64,000 nucleotides of DNA, taken from NCBI GenBank assembly GCA_038236705.1, contig JBBRZN010000003.1, positions 53,648 to 117,647 on the forward strand. The letters are read 5' to 3'. Under the pieces are notes generated by a model that saw nothing but the letters and a program-made list of their open reading frames with translations, did no database searches and was not told the DNA's origin. This DNA is from AC-32 sp038236705 (lineage in GTDB: Bacteria > Actinomycetota > Thermoleophilia > Gaiellales > Gaiellaceae). Of this stretch, positions 56,999 through 64,000 are shown piece by piece. The first letter of the stretch is position 1; each line of letters starts with the position of its first letter. The position numbers and the translations under genes are program-made.

Positions 56999-58024
56999 AT
57001 GCCCCCCAAAGCACTCCCGTTCCCGCCGATGGAGGCCGAGCTCGTCGACGAGCTGCCAACCGGCGACTGGCAGTACGAGCCCAAGTGGGACGGCTTCCGC
57101 GGCGTGCTCGAGACCCTCGGCGGAGGGCTGCGGCTGTGGAGCCGGAACGGGCGGCCGCTGCTGCGCTACTTCCCCGAGCTCGAAGAGGCTGGCAAGCTCT
57201 TGCCGCCGGAGTCGGCCCTCGACGGCGAGATCATCATCGCGCGCGACGGACGCCTCGAGTTCGACCAGCTCCAGCTGCGCCTCCACCCCGCCGAGAGCCG
57301 GATCAAGAGGCTCTCGGCGGAGATCCCGGCGGAGTTCGTCGCCTTCGACATCCTCGTCTGGAAGGGCGAGCCGCTGCACGAGCTGCCACTGGCCAAGAGG
57401 CGCCGCGAGCTCGAGCGCAAGGCGAAGCGCTTCCGCCTCTCGCCCGCCGAGCTCGACCCGAAGCAGGCGAGGCGCTGGCTCGAGCGGCTCGACCAGGCCG
57501 GCCTGGACGGCGTCGTCGCGAAGAGGCTCGAGCAGCCCTACCTGCCCGGTTCCCGCGAGGGCGTCGTCAAGGTGAAGCCGTACCGCACCGCCGACTGCGT
57601 GATCGTCGGATTCCGCTGGAGCGACAAGGGCAAGGGCCGGATCTCGACGCTTCTGCTCGGCCTCTACGGCGACGACGGCGAGCTCGACTTCGTCGGCCAC
57701 TGCTCGGGCTTCCCTGCTCACGTTCGCCGTGAGCTCGAGAACGCGCTGCCGAAGCTCCAGGGCGGCGGCCACCTGAGCGACAAGCGCATCCCCGGCGGCC
57801 AGAGCCGCTGGTCGCAGGGCAAGGAGCTCGACTGGAACCCCGTCAAGCCGAAGCTCGTCATCGAGGTGCGCTACGACAAGCTCGAGGGCAACCGTTTCCG
57901 GCACGGCACGAAGTTCCTCCGCTTCCGGCCCGACAAGGATCCGCCCGAGTGCACCTGGGACCAGGTGCGGGCGAAGCGCCGCCGCGGCGACCCCACCGTC
58001 GAGAGCCTCCTCGCGGCCGGCTAG
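56999..58024 (+). CDS. ligC: ATP-dependent DNA ligase, LigC-like
   Basis: 341 aa. Ligase motif I is YEPKWDGFRG, with Lys in KWDG as the AMP-accepting residue; motif III-V segments SALDGEIII, EFVAFDILVWKG and EGVVKVKPYR are present, then an OB-fold domain. Length is typical for mycobacterial LigC. It is convergent with the Prim-Pol gene, overlapping by 4 nt, the same partnership as LigC and Prim-PolC in mycobacteria, where they fill and seal short gaps in base excision repair. Confidence 0.88.
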   Translation: MPPKALPFPPMEAELVDELPTGDWQYEPKWDGFRGVLETLGGGLRLWSRNGRPLLRYFPELEEAGKLLPPESALDGEIIIARDGRLEFDQLQLRLHPAESRIKRLSAEIPAEFVAFDILVWKGEPLHELPLAKRRRELERKAKRFRLSPAELDPKQARRWLERLDQAGLDGVVAKRLEQPYLPGSREGVVKVKPYRTADCVIVGFRWSDKGKGRISTLLLGLYGDDGELDFVGHCSGFPAHVRRELENALPKLQGGGHLSDKRIPGGQSRWSQGKELDWNPVKPKLVIEVRYDKLEGNRFRHGTKFLRFRPDKDPPECTWDQVRAKRRRGDPTVESLLAAG

Positions 58025-59013
58025 CGCCGCCTGTTCCAGCCGCCCTGGTCGCTCTCCCAGCGCCCGCCGCGGCCACTGCCGGGTAGCGCGACGATCGACG
58101 GGTCGCCCGGCTCGAGCTCGAGCTGCTCGAAGCGCGGGAGCAGGCTCGCCTTGTGCCGCCAGATCCCGGCGGTCAGGTCGCCCACCTTGTCGAGACGCTT
58201 GCGCATCGTCTGGAGCGTGAACCGTGCGGGATCCGAGCGCGGCACCTCCTTCCAGGCCAGCGGCGCCGAGGCGCGCGCGTCGGAGGTCGGACGGATCGAA
58301 TAGGCGGAGGCGATCGTGCGGTCGCGCGAATTCTGGCCGTAGTCCACGAAGACGCCCCGCCGGTCGGCCACCTTCCAGGTCGTCGTCGCGACGTCCTGGT
58401 CGCCAACGCGCCGCTCGACCTCCTGAGCGAGCGCCTTGGCGAAGCGCCGGACCTCCGGGAACGCAAGCTCCGGCTTGATCGGCGCGAGGACGTGCAGCCC
58501 GGTCGCGCCCGAGGTCTTCGGGAACGAGGCGAGCCCGAGCTCGTCCATCACCTCCTTCACCACCATCGCGATCTCGCGCACGTACGCCCACGGGTTCCCC
58601 TCGCTCGGGTCGAGGTCGATCAGCAGGTAGTCGGGCCGGTCGGCGTCGTCGACGCGCGAGTGCCAGGTGTGGAGCTCGATACAGCCAAGGTTGGCGATCC
58701 AGGCGATCGCGGCCGGCTCGTTGCAGACCGGGAAGTCGGCGCTGCGCCCGCTCGGGAACCCGATGTGCACGGTCTCGAGCCAGTCCGGGTGAGGCTCGGG
58801 ACCTCGCTTCTGGTAGAAGAAAAACCCGTCCACACCCTCCGGGTAACGCTTCATCTGCATCGGTCGTGCTTTTGCCCAATTGAGCACCTGCGGCGCGACG
58901 TCGAGGTAGTACCGGATCAGGTCGCCTTTGGTCAGCCCGCGCTCGGGGAAGAAAATCTTGTCCAGGTTGGTGAGCTTGACCTCGCGGCTGCCGATGCGCA
59001 CGAATCGAATCAT
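58021..59013 (-). CDS. Prim-Pol domain protein, LigD polymerase-domain family
   Basis: 330 aa. MIRFVRIGSREVKLTNLDKI is the conserved N-terminus; KIFFPERGLTKGDLIRYY, LIDLDPSEGNPW (catalytic Asp-x-Asp) and HVLAPIKP are polymerase/primase motifs of the AEP superfamily (LigD PolDom). No ligase or nuclease domain is attached. ATG 59013 chosen; the upstream frame is open. It is convergent with ligC. No Ku gene is in the window, so NHEJ is not implied. Confidence 0.85.
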   Translation of the reverse strand: MIRFVRIGSREVKLTNLDKIFFPERGLTKGDLIRYYLDVAPQVLNWAKARPMQMKRYPEGVDGFFFYQKRGPEPHPDWLETVHIGFPSGRSADFPVCNEPAAIAWIANLGCIELHTWHSRVDDADRPDYLLIDLDPSEGNPWAYVREIAMVVKEVMDELGLASFPKTSGATGLHVLAPIKPELAFPEVRRFAKALAQEVERRVGDQDVATTTWKVADRRGVFVDYGQNSRDRTIASAYSIRPTSDARASAPLAWKEVPRSDPARFTLQTMRKRLDKVGDLTAGIWRHKASLLPRFEQLELEPGDPSIVALPGSGRGGRWESDQGGWNRRR

Positions 59014-59156
59014 GCGCAAGACTGATCGCCGCCGCCGGTGTCCTCGTCCTCGGGGCCGGACGGGAGCCGACCGGCACGGCATGAGCCGGGTGCTCCGCGA
59101 CGGGCCGAATGTCGCGATCTGGTGGCCGTCTCGACTTTGCTGGGTTGGGTGGGTCT

Positions 59157-59711
59157 TCAGCGGGGTGGTTCGTCACCCGCGGGCTCTCCCCACTCTTCCG
59201 GCGGGAAGTCGGGGACCTGCCAGTCCGGGTCGGATCCCTCGAGGTTGGGCGGGAGCTCCCCGCGGAGCAGGGCCTGAAGGTTCGGGCCGAGGGTGATCTC
59301 CATCACCATCTCCGGAGGCGGGTTCTCCCCCAACACGTCCCGGATCGCCCGCTCGGCGTCGAACAGGGGGCAGAGAGAACAACGGGGGAGGATCCCGTAG
59401 TAGAAGCGGAAGCGGCAGTCCCCGAACGACTTGAGCTGGGAGGAGGCGCACCAGGCCATCTCCCTGGCGTGGTAGGCGGAGACCGGCTCATCCCCCTCGT
59501 ACACCTCGGTCGCCCGCCAGTGGCGAACCCGCTCCAGCAAGCGGGCCAGGCCGGTGTAGGCGGCGGCGTCGGTGCCCAGGACGAAGCTGACCCGGTAGCG
59601 GCCCGGCTCCAGCTCGCTGCACTCGCCGGCCCCGCTTCGAGCCTCGGCCACCGCCCGCCCGAACCGTTTCGAGCGCGACGGGCCGAACTCGACCGTCACC
59701 AGGCGCTCCAT
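59157..59711 (-). CDS. Hypothetical protein, 184 aa
   Basis: MERLVTVEFGPSRSKRFGRA begins a protein with a beta-rich core and two Cys-rich spots (MAWCASSQLKSFGDCRF and PRCSLCPLFDAERA) that may bind zinc or be redox-active. No membrane segments. I do not recognise the family. A similar GGGTTGG-type stretch lies on both sides of the gene, in opposite orientation (about 59139-59152 and 59716-59732), but this is too short to call a repeat with confidence. Confidence 0.5.
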   Translation of the reverse strand: MERLVTVEFGPSRSKRFGRAVAEARSGAGECSELEPGRYRVSFVLGTDAAAYTGLARLLERVRHWRATEVYEGDEPVSAYHAREMAWCASSQLKSFGDCRFRFYYGILPRCSLCPLFDAERAIRDVLGENPPPEMVMEITLGPNLQALLRGELPPNLEGSDPDWQVPDFPPEEWGEPAGDEPPR

Positions 59712-59814
59712 CAAGGCCACCCTAACCAACCCAGATTTGGCCCGATGGCTCGGGGCCCAACGGACGTCGGTGGGCAGCCGTGTCGCTCTTTGTTGGAAGT
59801 GCGACAGCAATCTC

Positions 59815-59833
59815 GGACCCCAGATCGGGGTCC
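59815..59833. promoter_or_regulatory. Hairpin in 59.7-59.97 kb gap
   Basis: GGACCCC-AGATC-GGGGTCC, perfect 7-bp arms with a 5-nt loop. Between the 184-aa gene and the SufR-like regulator, with no flanking gene ending here; could be an operator or a terminator. Confidence 0.3.
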
Positions 59834-59987
59834 CTGGCACGTGCAAGGGGCCGAGCCCGCTGGATCGCTCCGCCGACGTTCCGCGGCAAGCAGACCGGGC
59901 GAACTGCTGGCTTCACGGTTTGCCTCCCTCACGTCGAGGAATGATCAGTACGGATCTCTATCCACTGTTACCGTGTTTCTAGAAAAG

Positions 59988-60686
59988 ATGCGCCGGCTTG
60001 ATGCGATCGGGGATAGCGAGCTTCGGGAGACCCTTCTCTTCGCTCGCGCGCAGGCGCTGCCGGTGACGGCCGATGAAGTCGCCGCCGCCCACCAGATCCA
60101 CCGCAACGTGGCCCGTAGTCGGCTCGAGCGTCTGGCCGAAGCCGGGCTCTTGATTCCCTCGTTCGAGCGGCGCACGGGTCGCACCGGCCCCGGTGCCGGA
60201 CGGCCGGCGAAGACCTATCGAGTCGCTCCGGAGCTGTCTGCGATCGAGTTCCCCGAGCGCCGCTATGACCAGCTCGTGGGACTGCTCAGCGGTGTCTTGC
60301 CCGGACGCACGCGCATCAGCCGGCTGCGCGAGGTCGGTACGGCCTTCGGTCGAGTACTCGCTCGAGAGGCGCAGGTTCGTCCCGCCAAAACCTTCCCTAC
60401 GGGACTACGACACGTCTGCGCCGGACTCGGCGGCCTCGGCTACCAGGCATCCGTTGCCGAGGTGACGGGTGACCGCGCGGTGATCACGACGGCGACATGC
60501 CCGCTTCGTCCGCTCGTTCGTACCCACCCCGACCTGCGCGAGCTCGACCGACGCATGTGGGCGACGCTTGTCGGGCAGGCGCTCGAAGGCGCCGACGCCG
60601 GCGAGATCGAGTGCGAGACACATCGCTGCCTCGATGATCAGGCGGAGTGCCGCGTCCTCGTGATGCTTCCGCCCCGCCGCGAGTAG
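59988..60686 (+). CDS. SufR-like winged-helix regulator with four C-terminal Cys
   Basis: 232 aa. ATG 59988 or GTG 59973. The N-terminal winged helix has PVTADEVAAAHQIHRNVARS; the C-terminal part holds a Cys set (RHVC, TTATCPLRPLVRTHPDL, ECETHRCLDDQAECRVLV) that resembles the 2Fe-2S/4Fe-4S site of SufR and related DeoR/ArsR proteins. It probably senses Fe-S or redox state and controls the adjacent membrane protein. The target operator is not identified. Confidence 0.78.
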   Translation: MRRLDAIGDSELRETLLFARAQALPVTADEVAAAHQIHRNVARSRLERLAEAGLLIPSFERRTGRTGPGAGRPAKTYRVAPELSAIEFPERRYDQLVGLLSGVLPGRTRISRLREVGTAFGRVLAREAQVRPAKTFPTGLRHVCAGLGGLGYQASVAEVTGDRAVITTATCPLRPLVRTHPDLRELDRRMWATLVGQALEGADAGEIECETHRCLDDQAECRVLVMLPPRRE

Positions 60687-60789
60687 GTTCGCGCCAAGAG
60701 TTTTGTAAATCTCACCTCACGGTATAAAGAATCTGCCTGATACGGCAGCGAGCGTCGCTCGTGGAACACGAACCCAAAGGAGGCGCGCG

Positions 60790-61224
60790 ATGAAATGGGC
60801 TGCGCTAATCGCCTGGGTCATCACAGCAGGTGGCGGTTTCGTTCTGCTTTCGATCTGGTTGATGCGAGGCGGGATGGGCCAGCAGCAAGAGGCGGGCAAT
60901 CGGATCCGGCCGCCGCTGATCCTGAGCCACTTCTTACTTGCGGCGGCAGGGCTCGTCGTCTGGATCATCTACCTGGTCGCAGACAAGGATGCGCTTGCCT
61001 GGATCGCCTTCGCGATCCTCGCCGTCGTCGCCTTGCTCGGCTGGACGATGTTCGCGATCTGGATTCGGCGACGGCAGGCGCGGGTCGGCGGCACCGAGCT
61101 CGCGGCGCCGGGTATTCCCCCCGAACAGCACTTTCCCGTTTCGGTCGTGACACTGCACGGGCTGCTCGCCGTCACGACGGTCGTCCTCGTTCTACTGACC
61201 GCGCTCGGAGTCGGCGGCTCCTAG
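60790..61224 (+). CDS. Four-helix membrane protein, 144 aa
   Basis: Four hydrophobic helices (about residues 5-25, 42-65, 70-92, 117-140) with a His in helix 2 (LILSHFLLA) and His in the last loop/helix (VVTLHGLLAV) that might bind haem or metal, as in small cytochrome b-like proteins. RBS AAAGGAGG. Likely regulated by the SufR-like protein upstream. Family not recognised. The following FAD oxidoreductase piece could once have been its partner. Confidence 0.65.
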   Translation: MKWAALIAWVITAGGGFVLLSIWLMRGGMGQQQEAGNRIRPPLILSHFLLAAAGLVVWIIYLVADKDALAWIAFAILAVVALLGWTMFAIWIRRRQARVGGTELAAPGIPPEQHFPVSVVTLHGLLAVTTVVLVLLTALGVGGS

Positions 61225-61234
61225 GTGCGCGCGC

Positions 61235-61545
61235 GTCAAGGAGAAGCGCGAAGTTGCTAAAGAGACGCTCCTCGTGGTCTTCGACCTTCTGGGGGAAGAG
61301 GTCGACGTCACGCCTGGTCAGTACTTCTTTATCACGCTTCTCGATCCGCCCTACGACGACGAGCGCGGGCCTCGCCGCCACTTCTCCGTCGTCACGTCCC
61401 CCAATGAACGTGGACTGCTCGGCTTTTGCACGCGACTGCGCGATTCAGGGTTCAAGCGCTCGCTGGTCGAGCTTCCGGTAGGCGCGGAGGCGGAGGTGGA
61501 AGAGCCGAAGGGGAGTTTCCTGCTCCCCGAGGAGTCGGGGCGACG
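61235..61545 (+). pseudogene. FAD-binding oxidoreductase fragment (ferredoxin reductase type)
   Basis: VKEKREVAKETLLVVFDLLG, DVTPGQYFFITLLDPPYDDE, RHFSVVTSPNERGLLGFCTR and LVELPVGAEAEVEEPKGSFL are the FAD-binding half of a ferredoxin-NADP reductase-like protein (RxYS motif variant RHFS). There is no usable start upstream, and similarity stops near LLPEE at about 61530; the NAD-binding half is missing. A perfect hairpin at 61532-61553 follows. So it is a truncated remnant. Confidence 0.75.
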
Positions 61546-61553
61546 CCCGACTC
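61532..61553. terminator. Perfect hairpin at the truncation point
   Basis: GAGTCGGG-GCGACG-CCCGACTC, 8-bp perfect stem. It lies exactly where the oxidoreductase similarity ends and 65 bp before the stop of the convergent LVIVD gene. It could end both transcripts, or mark the junction of a deletion. Confidence 0.5.
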
Positions 61554-61617
61554 TACGGTCGCGCAGTTCGACGTGCCCTCGAACTACGAGACGGATTTAC
61601 GCACCCCACAGGGAGTG

Positions 61618-63207
61618 CTACGGCCCGGCGCTCTTCGCGAGCCGTTGCGCGTCGCCGAGGTCCGAATTCCCTTCGAGGAAGGAGATGTTCGCGACCTCGT
61701 CGGCGTGCGGCCCGGTGTAGCGGAGCACGTAGAGCCCGTTGCGGATGTCGACGACGTAGATCAGGCCGTTCCGGATGATCGGGAAGCTCCACATGACGAC
61801 CTTGTTCGGACCGCGCGACAGTGCCGGGTCCTCGTTGGCCACCGTTGGAAGCGGGGTGGGCGAGAACCAGCCGGCTTGTACGGGGCTGCCCGGGTCGGAG
61901 ACGTCGATCGCCTGCTCGCCGCCCGAATGCCAGGAGTCGAAGATCAGGTTCCGGGTCACGGTCGGGTTGTGCGACGAGTAGGAGGTGAACTCGTTCTCGC
62001 CGGGGGCCGGCGTGTACGCAGTGGTGTTCTGGAGGATCTTGTACTCGCCGATGATGTGCGGCCGCTGCGGCTGGGCGACGTTCCAGAGGCGCGCCCAACC
62101 CCAGGGCCAACCGAACGAGGGCGTCGTGAACGCGCCGTAGACCTCGTCGATCGTGAGCGCGAACGGACGGCCCGGGAGCGGTACCGCGGAGTGACTCTCG
62201 GCGCAGCCGGCGGCGGTATGGCCCGGACATTGCGGGCCGGTGCCCCAGGTCGGGAACGGGACCGGCGTCAGCAGGTCGTCGTTCAGGCTCTCCACCGTTC
62301 CGGCAGGAACTTGATCGTTCGCCACCTTGCTGGTGTCGAGGACGCTGAAGCCGCCGCGCAGGTAGGCCAGATAGGTGCGCGTACCGTCCGCTGACGGCGT
62401 CATCGAATGGAGCGCCAAATCGAAGTCGTAGTTCGCGGGATCGGCTGCGCCGGGGAAGAATTGGTTCCAGTTCCCCTCGGCGATCTTCCGGACCGCGCCG
62501 CCCGTGGGCACGGCGCTGATGTCGACGATCATCAGGTTCGGCCGCGTCGGACTGACCGACGAGCTCGGTGTCGAGAGCCAGAGGAGCGCCCGATTCGCGT
62601 TCTTCGGATCGACCCTGAGGTACATCTCGTGCGGCTTCACCTTGAGCCCGGCCTGCGAGGTCGGCACGTAGCTCGAGATGAAGGCCGGGTGCACCGGATC
62701 GCTGAGATCGAAGAACTTGATGTCGAACGGGAAGGTCGTGTCGTTCCCGGGCGGACAGGCGTGGATGACCGAGCTGCAGCGGAAGGTCACCACCATGAGC
62801 AGCTTCTTTTGTGGCCAAACGCGGAGCTCGCGCGTCGTGATCCCGACCTGGCCGGCATAGGGCGATCCGATCTCCCCGACGACGGTCGGGTTCGCCAAGT
62901 CGGCGATGTCGACGATCAGGATCCCCGGATGCGGGTGCGGACACGGTGTGACGCCGCGGCGCGGGTCGCCGATCCCGCAGGTGTCCGAGCCGTCCGTGCG
63001 GTTGCCGATGTAGACGTAGTGGTCGTAAATCGTCAGCGCCGCGTTCATCCCGCGGGCGAAGAGTGGATTCGTGCCGACGAGCTGGAAGTTGAACGACGTG
63101 CCGGGCGTTCCGCCGCCGGATCCCACCGTGACGTCACCGAAGGCGACGAGCGGTAAAGCCAGCGCCATTGCGAGGAGGGAGAGGCCGGCAAGGAGACGAC
63201 GTTTCAT
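61618..63207 (-). CDS. Secreted LVIVD-repeat beta-propeller protein, 529 aa
   Basis: Signal peptide MKRRLLAGLSLLAMALALPL. The mature protein has repeats of the type GILIVDIADLANPTVVGEIG, KFFDLSDPVHPAFISSY and RLWNVAQPQRPHIIGEYK, each ending in a D/P-rich strand, a seven-bladed-propeller-like pattern of the LVIVD family. Two conserved His motifs may bind metals. Extracellular, function unknown. RBS AGAGAGGAGAG, with TATAGA at 63249-63244 as a possible -10 element. Confidence 0.85.
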   Translation of the reverse strand: MKRRLLAGLSLLAMALALPLVAFGDVTVGSGGGTPGTSFNFQLVGTNPLFARGMNAALTIYDHYVYIGNRTDGSDTCGIGDPRRGVTPCPHPHPGILIVDIADLANPTVVGEIGSPYAGQVGITTRELRVWPQKKLLMVVTFRCSSVIHACPPGNDTTFPFDIKFFDLSDPVHPAFISSYVPTSQAGLKVKPHEMYLRVDPKNANRALLWLSTPSSSVSPTRPNLMIVDISAVPTGGAVRKIAEGNWNQFFPGAADPANYDFDLALHSMTPSADGTRTYLAYLRGGFSVLDTSKVANDQVPAGTVESLNDDLLTPVPFPTWGTGPQCPGHTAAGCAESHSAVPLPGRPFALTIDEVYGAFTTPSFGWPWGWARLWNVAQPQRPHIIGEYKILQNTTAYTPAPGENEFTSYSSHNPTVTRNLIFDSWHSGGEQAIDVSDPGSPVQAGWFSPTPLPTVANEDPALSRGPNKVVMWSFPIIRNGLIYVVDIRNGLYVLRYTGPHADEVANISFLEGNSDLGDAQRLAKSAGP

Positions 63208-63613
63208 TGGCTCTCCTCTCTGCGTCGTTGGCCGTCCGACTGTTCTATACCCAACTGAGCGCTAGGTGGTTCTCGGGTGAAGGAGATTGCCAAGCGCTTG
63301 CGGGAATCCGGGGGACCGGTAGCGCCTCGCGGTGTCGACCGCATGCGTCCGATCCCCCGGGGCTCGGCTGTCCTGGGTGTGAAGCTGCCAACGTTCACCG
63401 TCTCGCCGCCATCGGCCGCTTACCGTTTCAGCGGGGGCGCTCAAGCGAGAATGCCTGCAAAACGGCTCGTTCACCGAGATCGGCGACCCAACTCTCGCTT
63501 ACCAGAACCGGGAATAGCGTTTTTCCGGGTGAGGTCGCTCCGCTCGTAGCTACGCGGCTCCCGCCCGTGCCTGTCGGCGGCGGGCAAGCGCGTGGGGTAC
63601 GTAAATCCATGCA
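63208..63613. other. Gap with no recognised gene
   Basis: Contains the promoter of the LVIVD gene (TATAGA on the minus strand) near its left end. Short open frames elsewhere have no family resemblance or ribosome binding site. Nothing else is seen; it could carry one end of the IS element, but no inverted repeat is recognised. Confidence 0.4.
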
Positions 63614-64000
63614 TCATGCTGCTCGGGCGTATTCGTGGATGAGTCCGCCGAGGCGCTCGCGTCGCTGGATCTGGTCGGGAGGATTCGAGCCGACGAGGTG
63701 TAGGCGATGCCCGGGTGCGGGTGGTCTCAGGCCGAGCGCGCGATGCGGCCTATGGGTGTTGTAGTGCTCGACGTAGACGCGCAGGACACGCTCGAGCTGG
63801 CTGCGGCTTGCGATCAGGAGCCAGTCGAGGCAGTCCCGGCGGATGGTGCCGACCCAGCGCTCGGCGAACGCGTTCGCGTTCGGCGCCCGAAATGGCGTGC
63901 GGATAATCTCGACGCCCTCGCTTCGGAACACGTCGTCGAAGGCGCGGCTGAACTTGCTGTCGCGGTCGTGGATCAGGAACCGAATCGGCCTCGGCCGTTC
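63614..64000 (-). mobile_element. IS transposase, integrase-core C-terminal part (IS3/IS481-like), runs off right edge
   Basis: The last 129 codons of a DDE transposase; the 5' part is beyond the window. Visible: FLIHDRDSKFSRAFDDV with the second catalytic Asp, APNANAFAERWVGTIRRDCL with the catalytic Glu, and the HYNTHRPHRALG tail common to IS3/IS481-type integrases. The frame is open through to 64000. The terminal inverted repeat could not be recognised downstream. Confidence 0.85.

Noticed and set aside
58021..59013. LigD polymerase domain read as proof of non-homologous end joining
   Set aside because: No Ku, nuclease or ligase domain is attached; next to a LigC it fits the Prim-PolC type, used in gap repair.
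63277..63549. Plus-strand 90-codon frame upstream of the LVIVD gene
   Set aside because: No ribosome binding site, unusual composition and no recognisable family.

Overview
The window is high-GC, densely packed DNA with many GTG/TTG starts and 4-nt ATGA/GTGA/TTGA gene overlaps. Gene content points to an actinobacterium, most likely the class Thermoleophilia (Gaiellales or relatives): a group 1h [NiFe] hydrogenase locus with DUF5947 and DUF6084 proteins, a PspA/PspAA/PspAB/HtpX set, a LigC/Prim-Pol pair and an ADP-forming GNAT/acyl-CoA synthetase fusion. The class is an inference; no rRNA or complete marker set is present.

Layout. 1-3.4 kb: an ABC-type FtsX permease and its ATPase (cut by the left edge). 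3.4-11.8 kb: mixed housekeeping genes, including two tiny Cys-rich proteins, malate synthase, an NlpC/P60 hydrolase, a KhtTU-like K+/H+ antiporter, a DedA protein and a threonine aldolase. 11.8-22.1 kb: a DevS/DevR-like GAF kinase and NarL-type regulator, an alcohol dehydrogenase, a GNAT/acyl-CoA synthetase fusion and a copper nitrite reductase-like protein. A recurring palindrome (TGCGGGAAACCCGCA and variants) lies upstream of several of these genes and could be a local regulon operator. Two broken genes sit here.

22.1-36.8 kb is the centrepiece: one minus-strand operon hypC - hypC-like - hypD - hypE - hhyS - hhyL - NifU/C4 fusion - DUF5947 - DUF6084 - 358-aa unknown - acidic 87-aa protein - endopeptidase - hypA - hypB - tandem-SIS protein. 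It is preceded by a nickel permease and flanked by divergent hypF. HypC-F build the Fe(CN)2CO centre, HypA/B and the permease supply nickel, the endopeptidase trims HhyL, and the remaining proteins are probably class-specific assembly or electron-transfer partners. The expected role is scavenging of atmospheric or trace H2.

36.8-46.8 kb: tRNA-Ala(CGC), a methyltransferase/thioredoxin-fold pair, an MBL hydrolase, the Psp membrane-stress module with HtpX, a polytopic protein, a cytochrome c lipoprotein, serS with tRNA-Ser(TGA), and a cupredoxin-like secreted protein. 46.8-55.1 kb: a frameshifted MscS channel, a GAF-GGDEF-GAF-GAF-HD-GYP protein, a secreted unknown, a REP-transposase remnant between two 13-bp palindromes, a flavin reductase, a HAD phosphatase and a frameshifted secreted PASTA protein. 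55.1-64 kb: fabF, a DUF892 protein, LigC and Prim-Pol, a SufR-like regulator with a membrane protein, a truncated FAD oxidoreductase ending at a hairpin, an LVIVD-repeat protein and an IS transposase running off the right edge.

Four genes carry single-base or two-base frame breaks, which may be decay or sequence errors. No CRISPR array, prophage or replication origin is seen.
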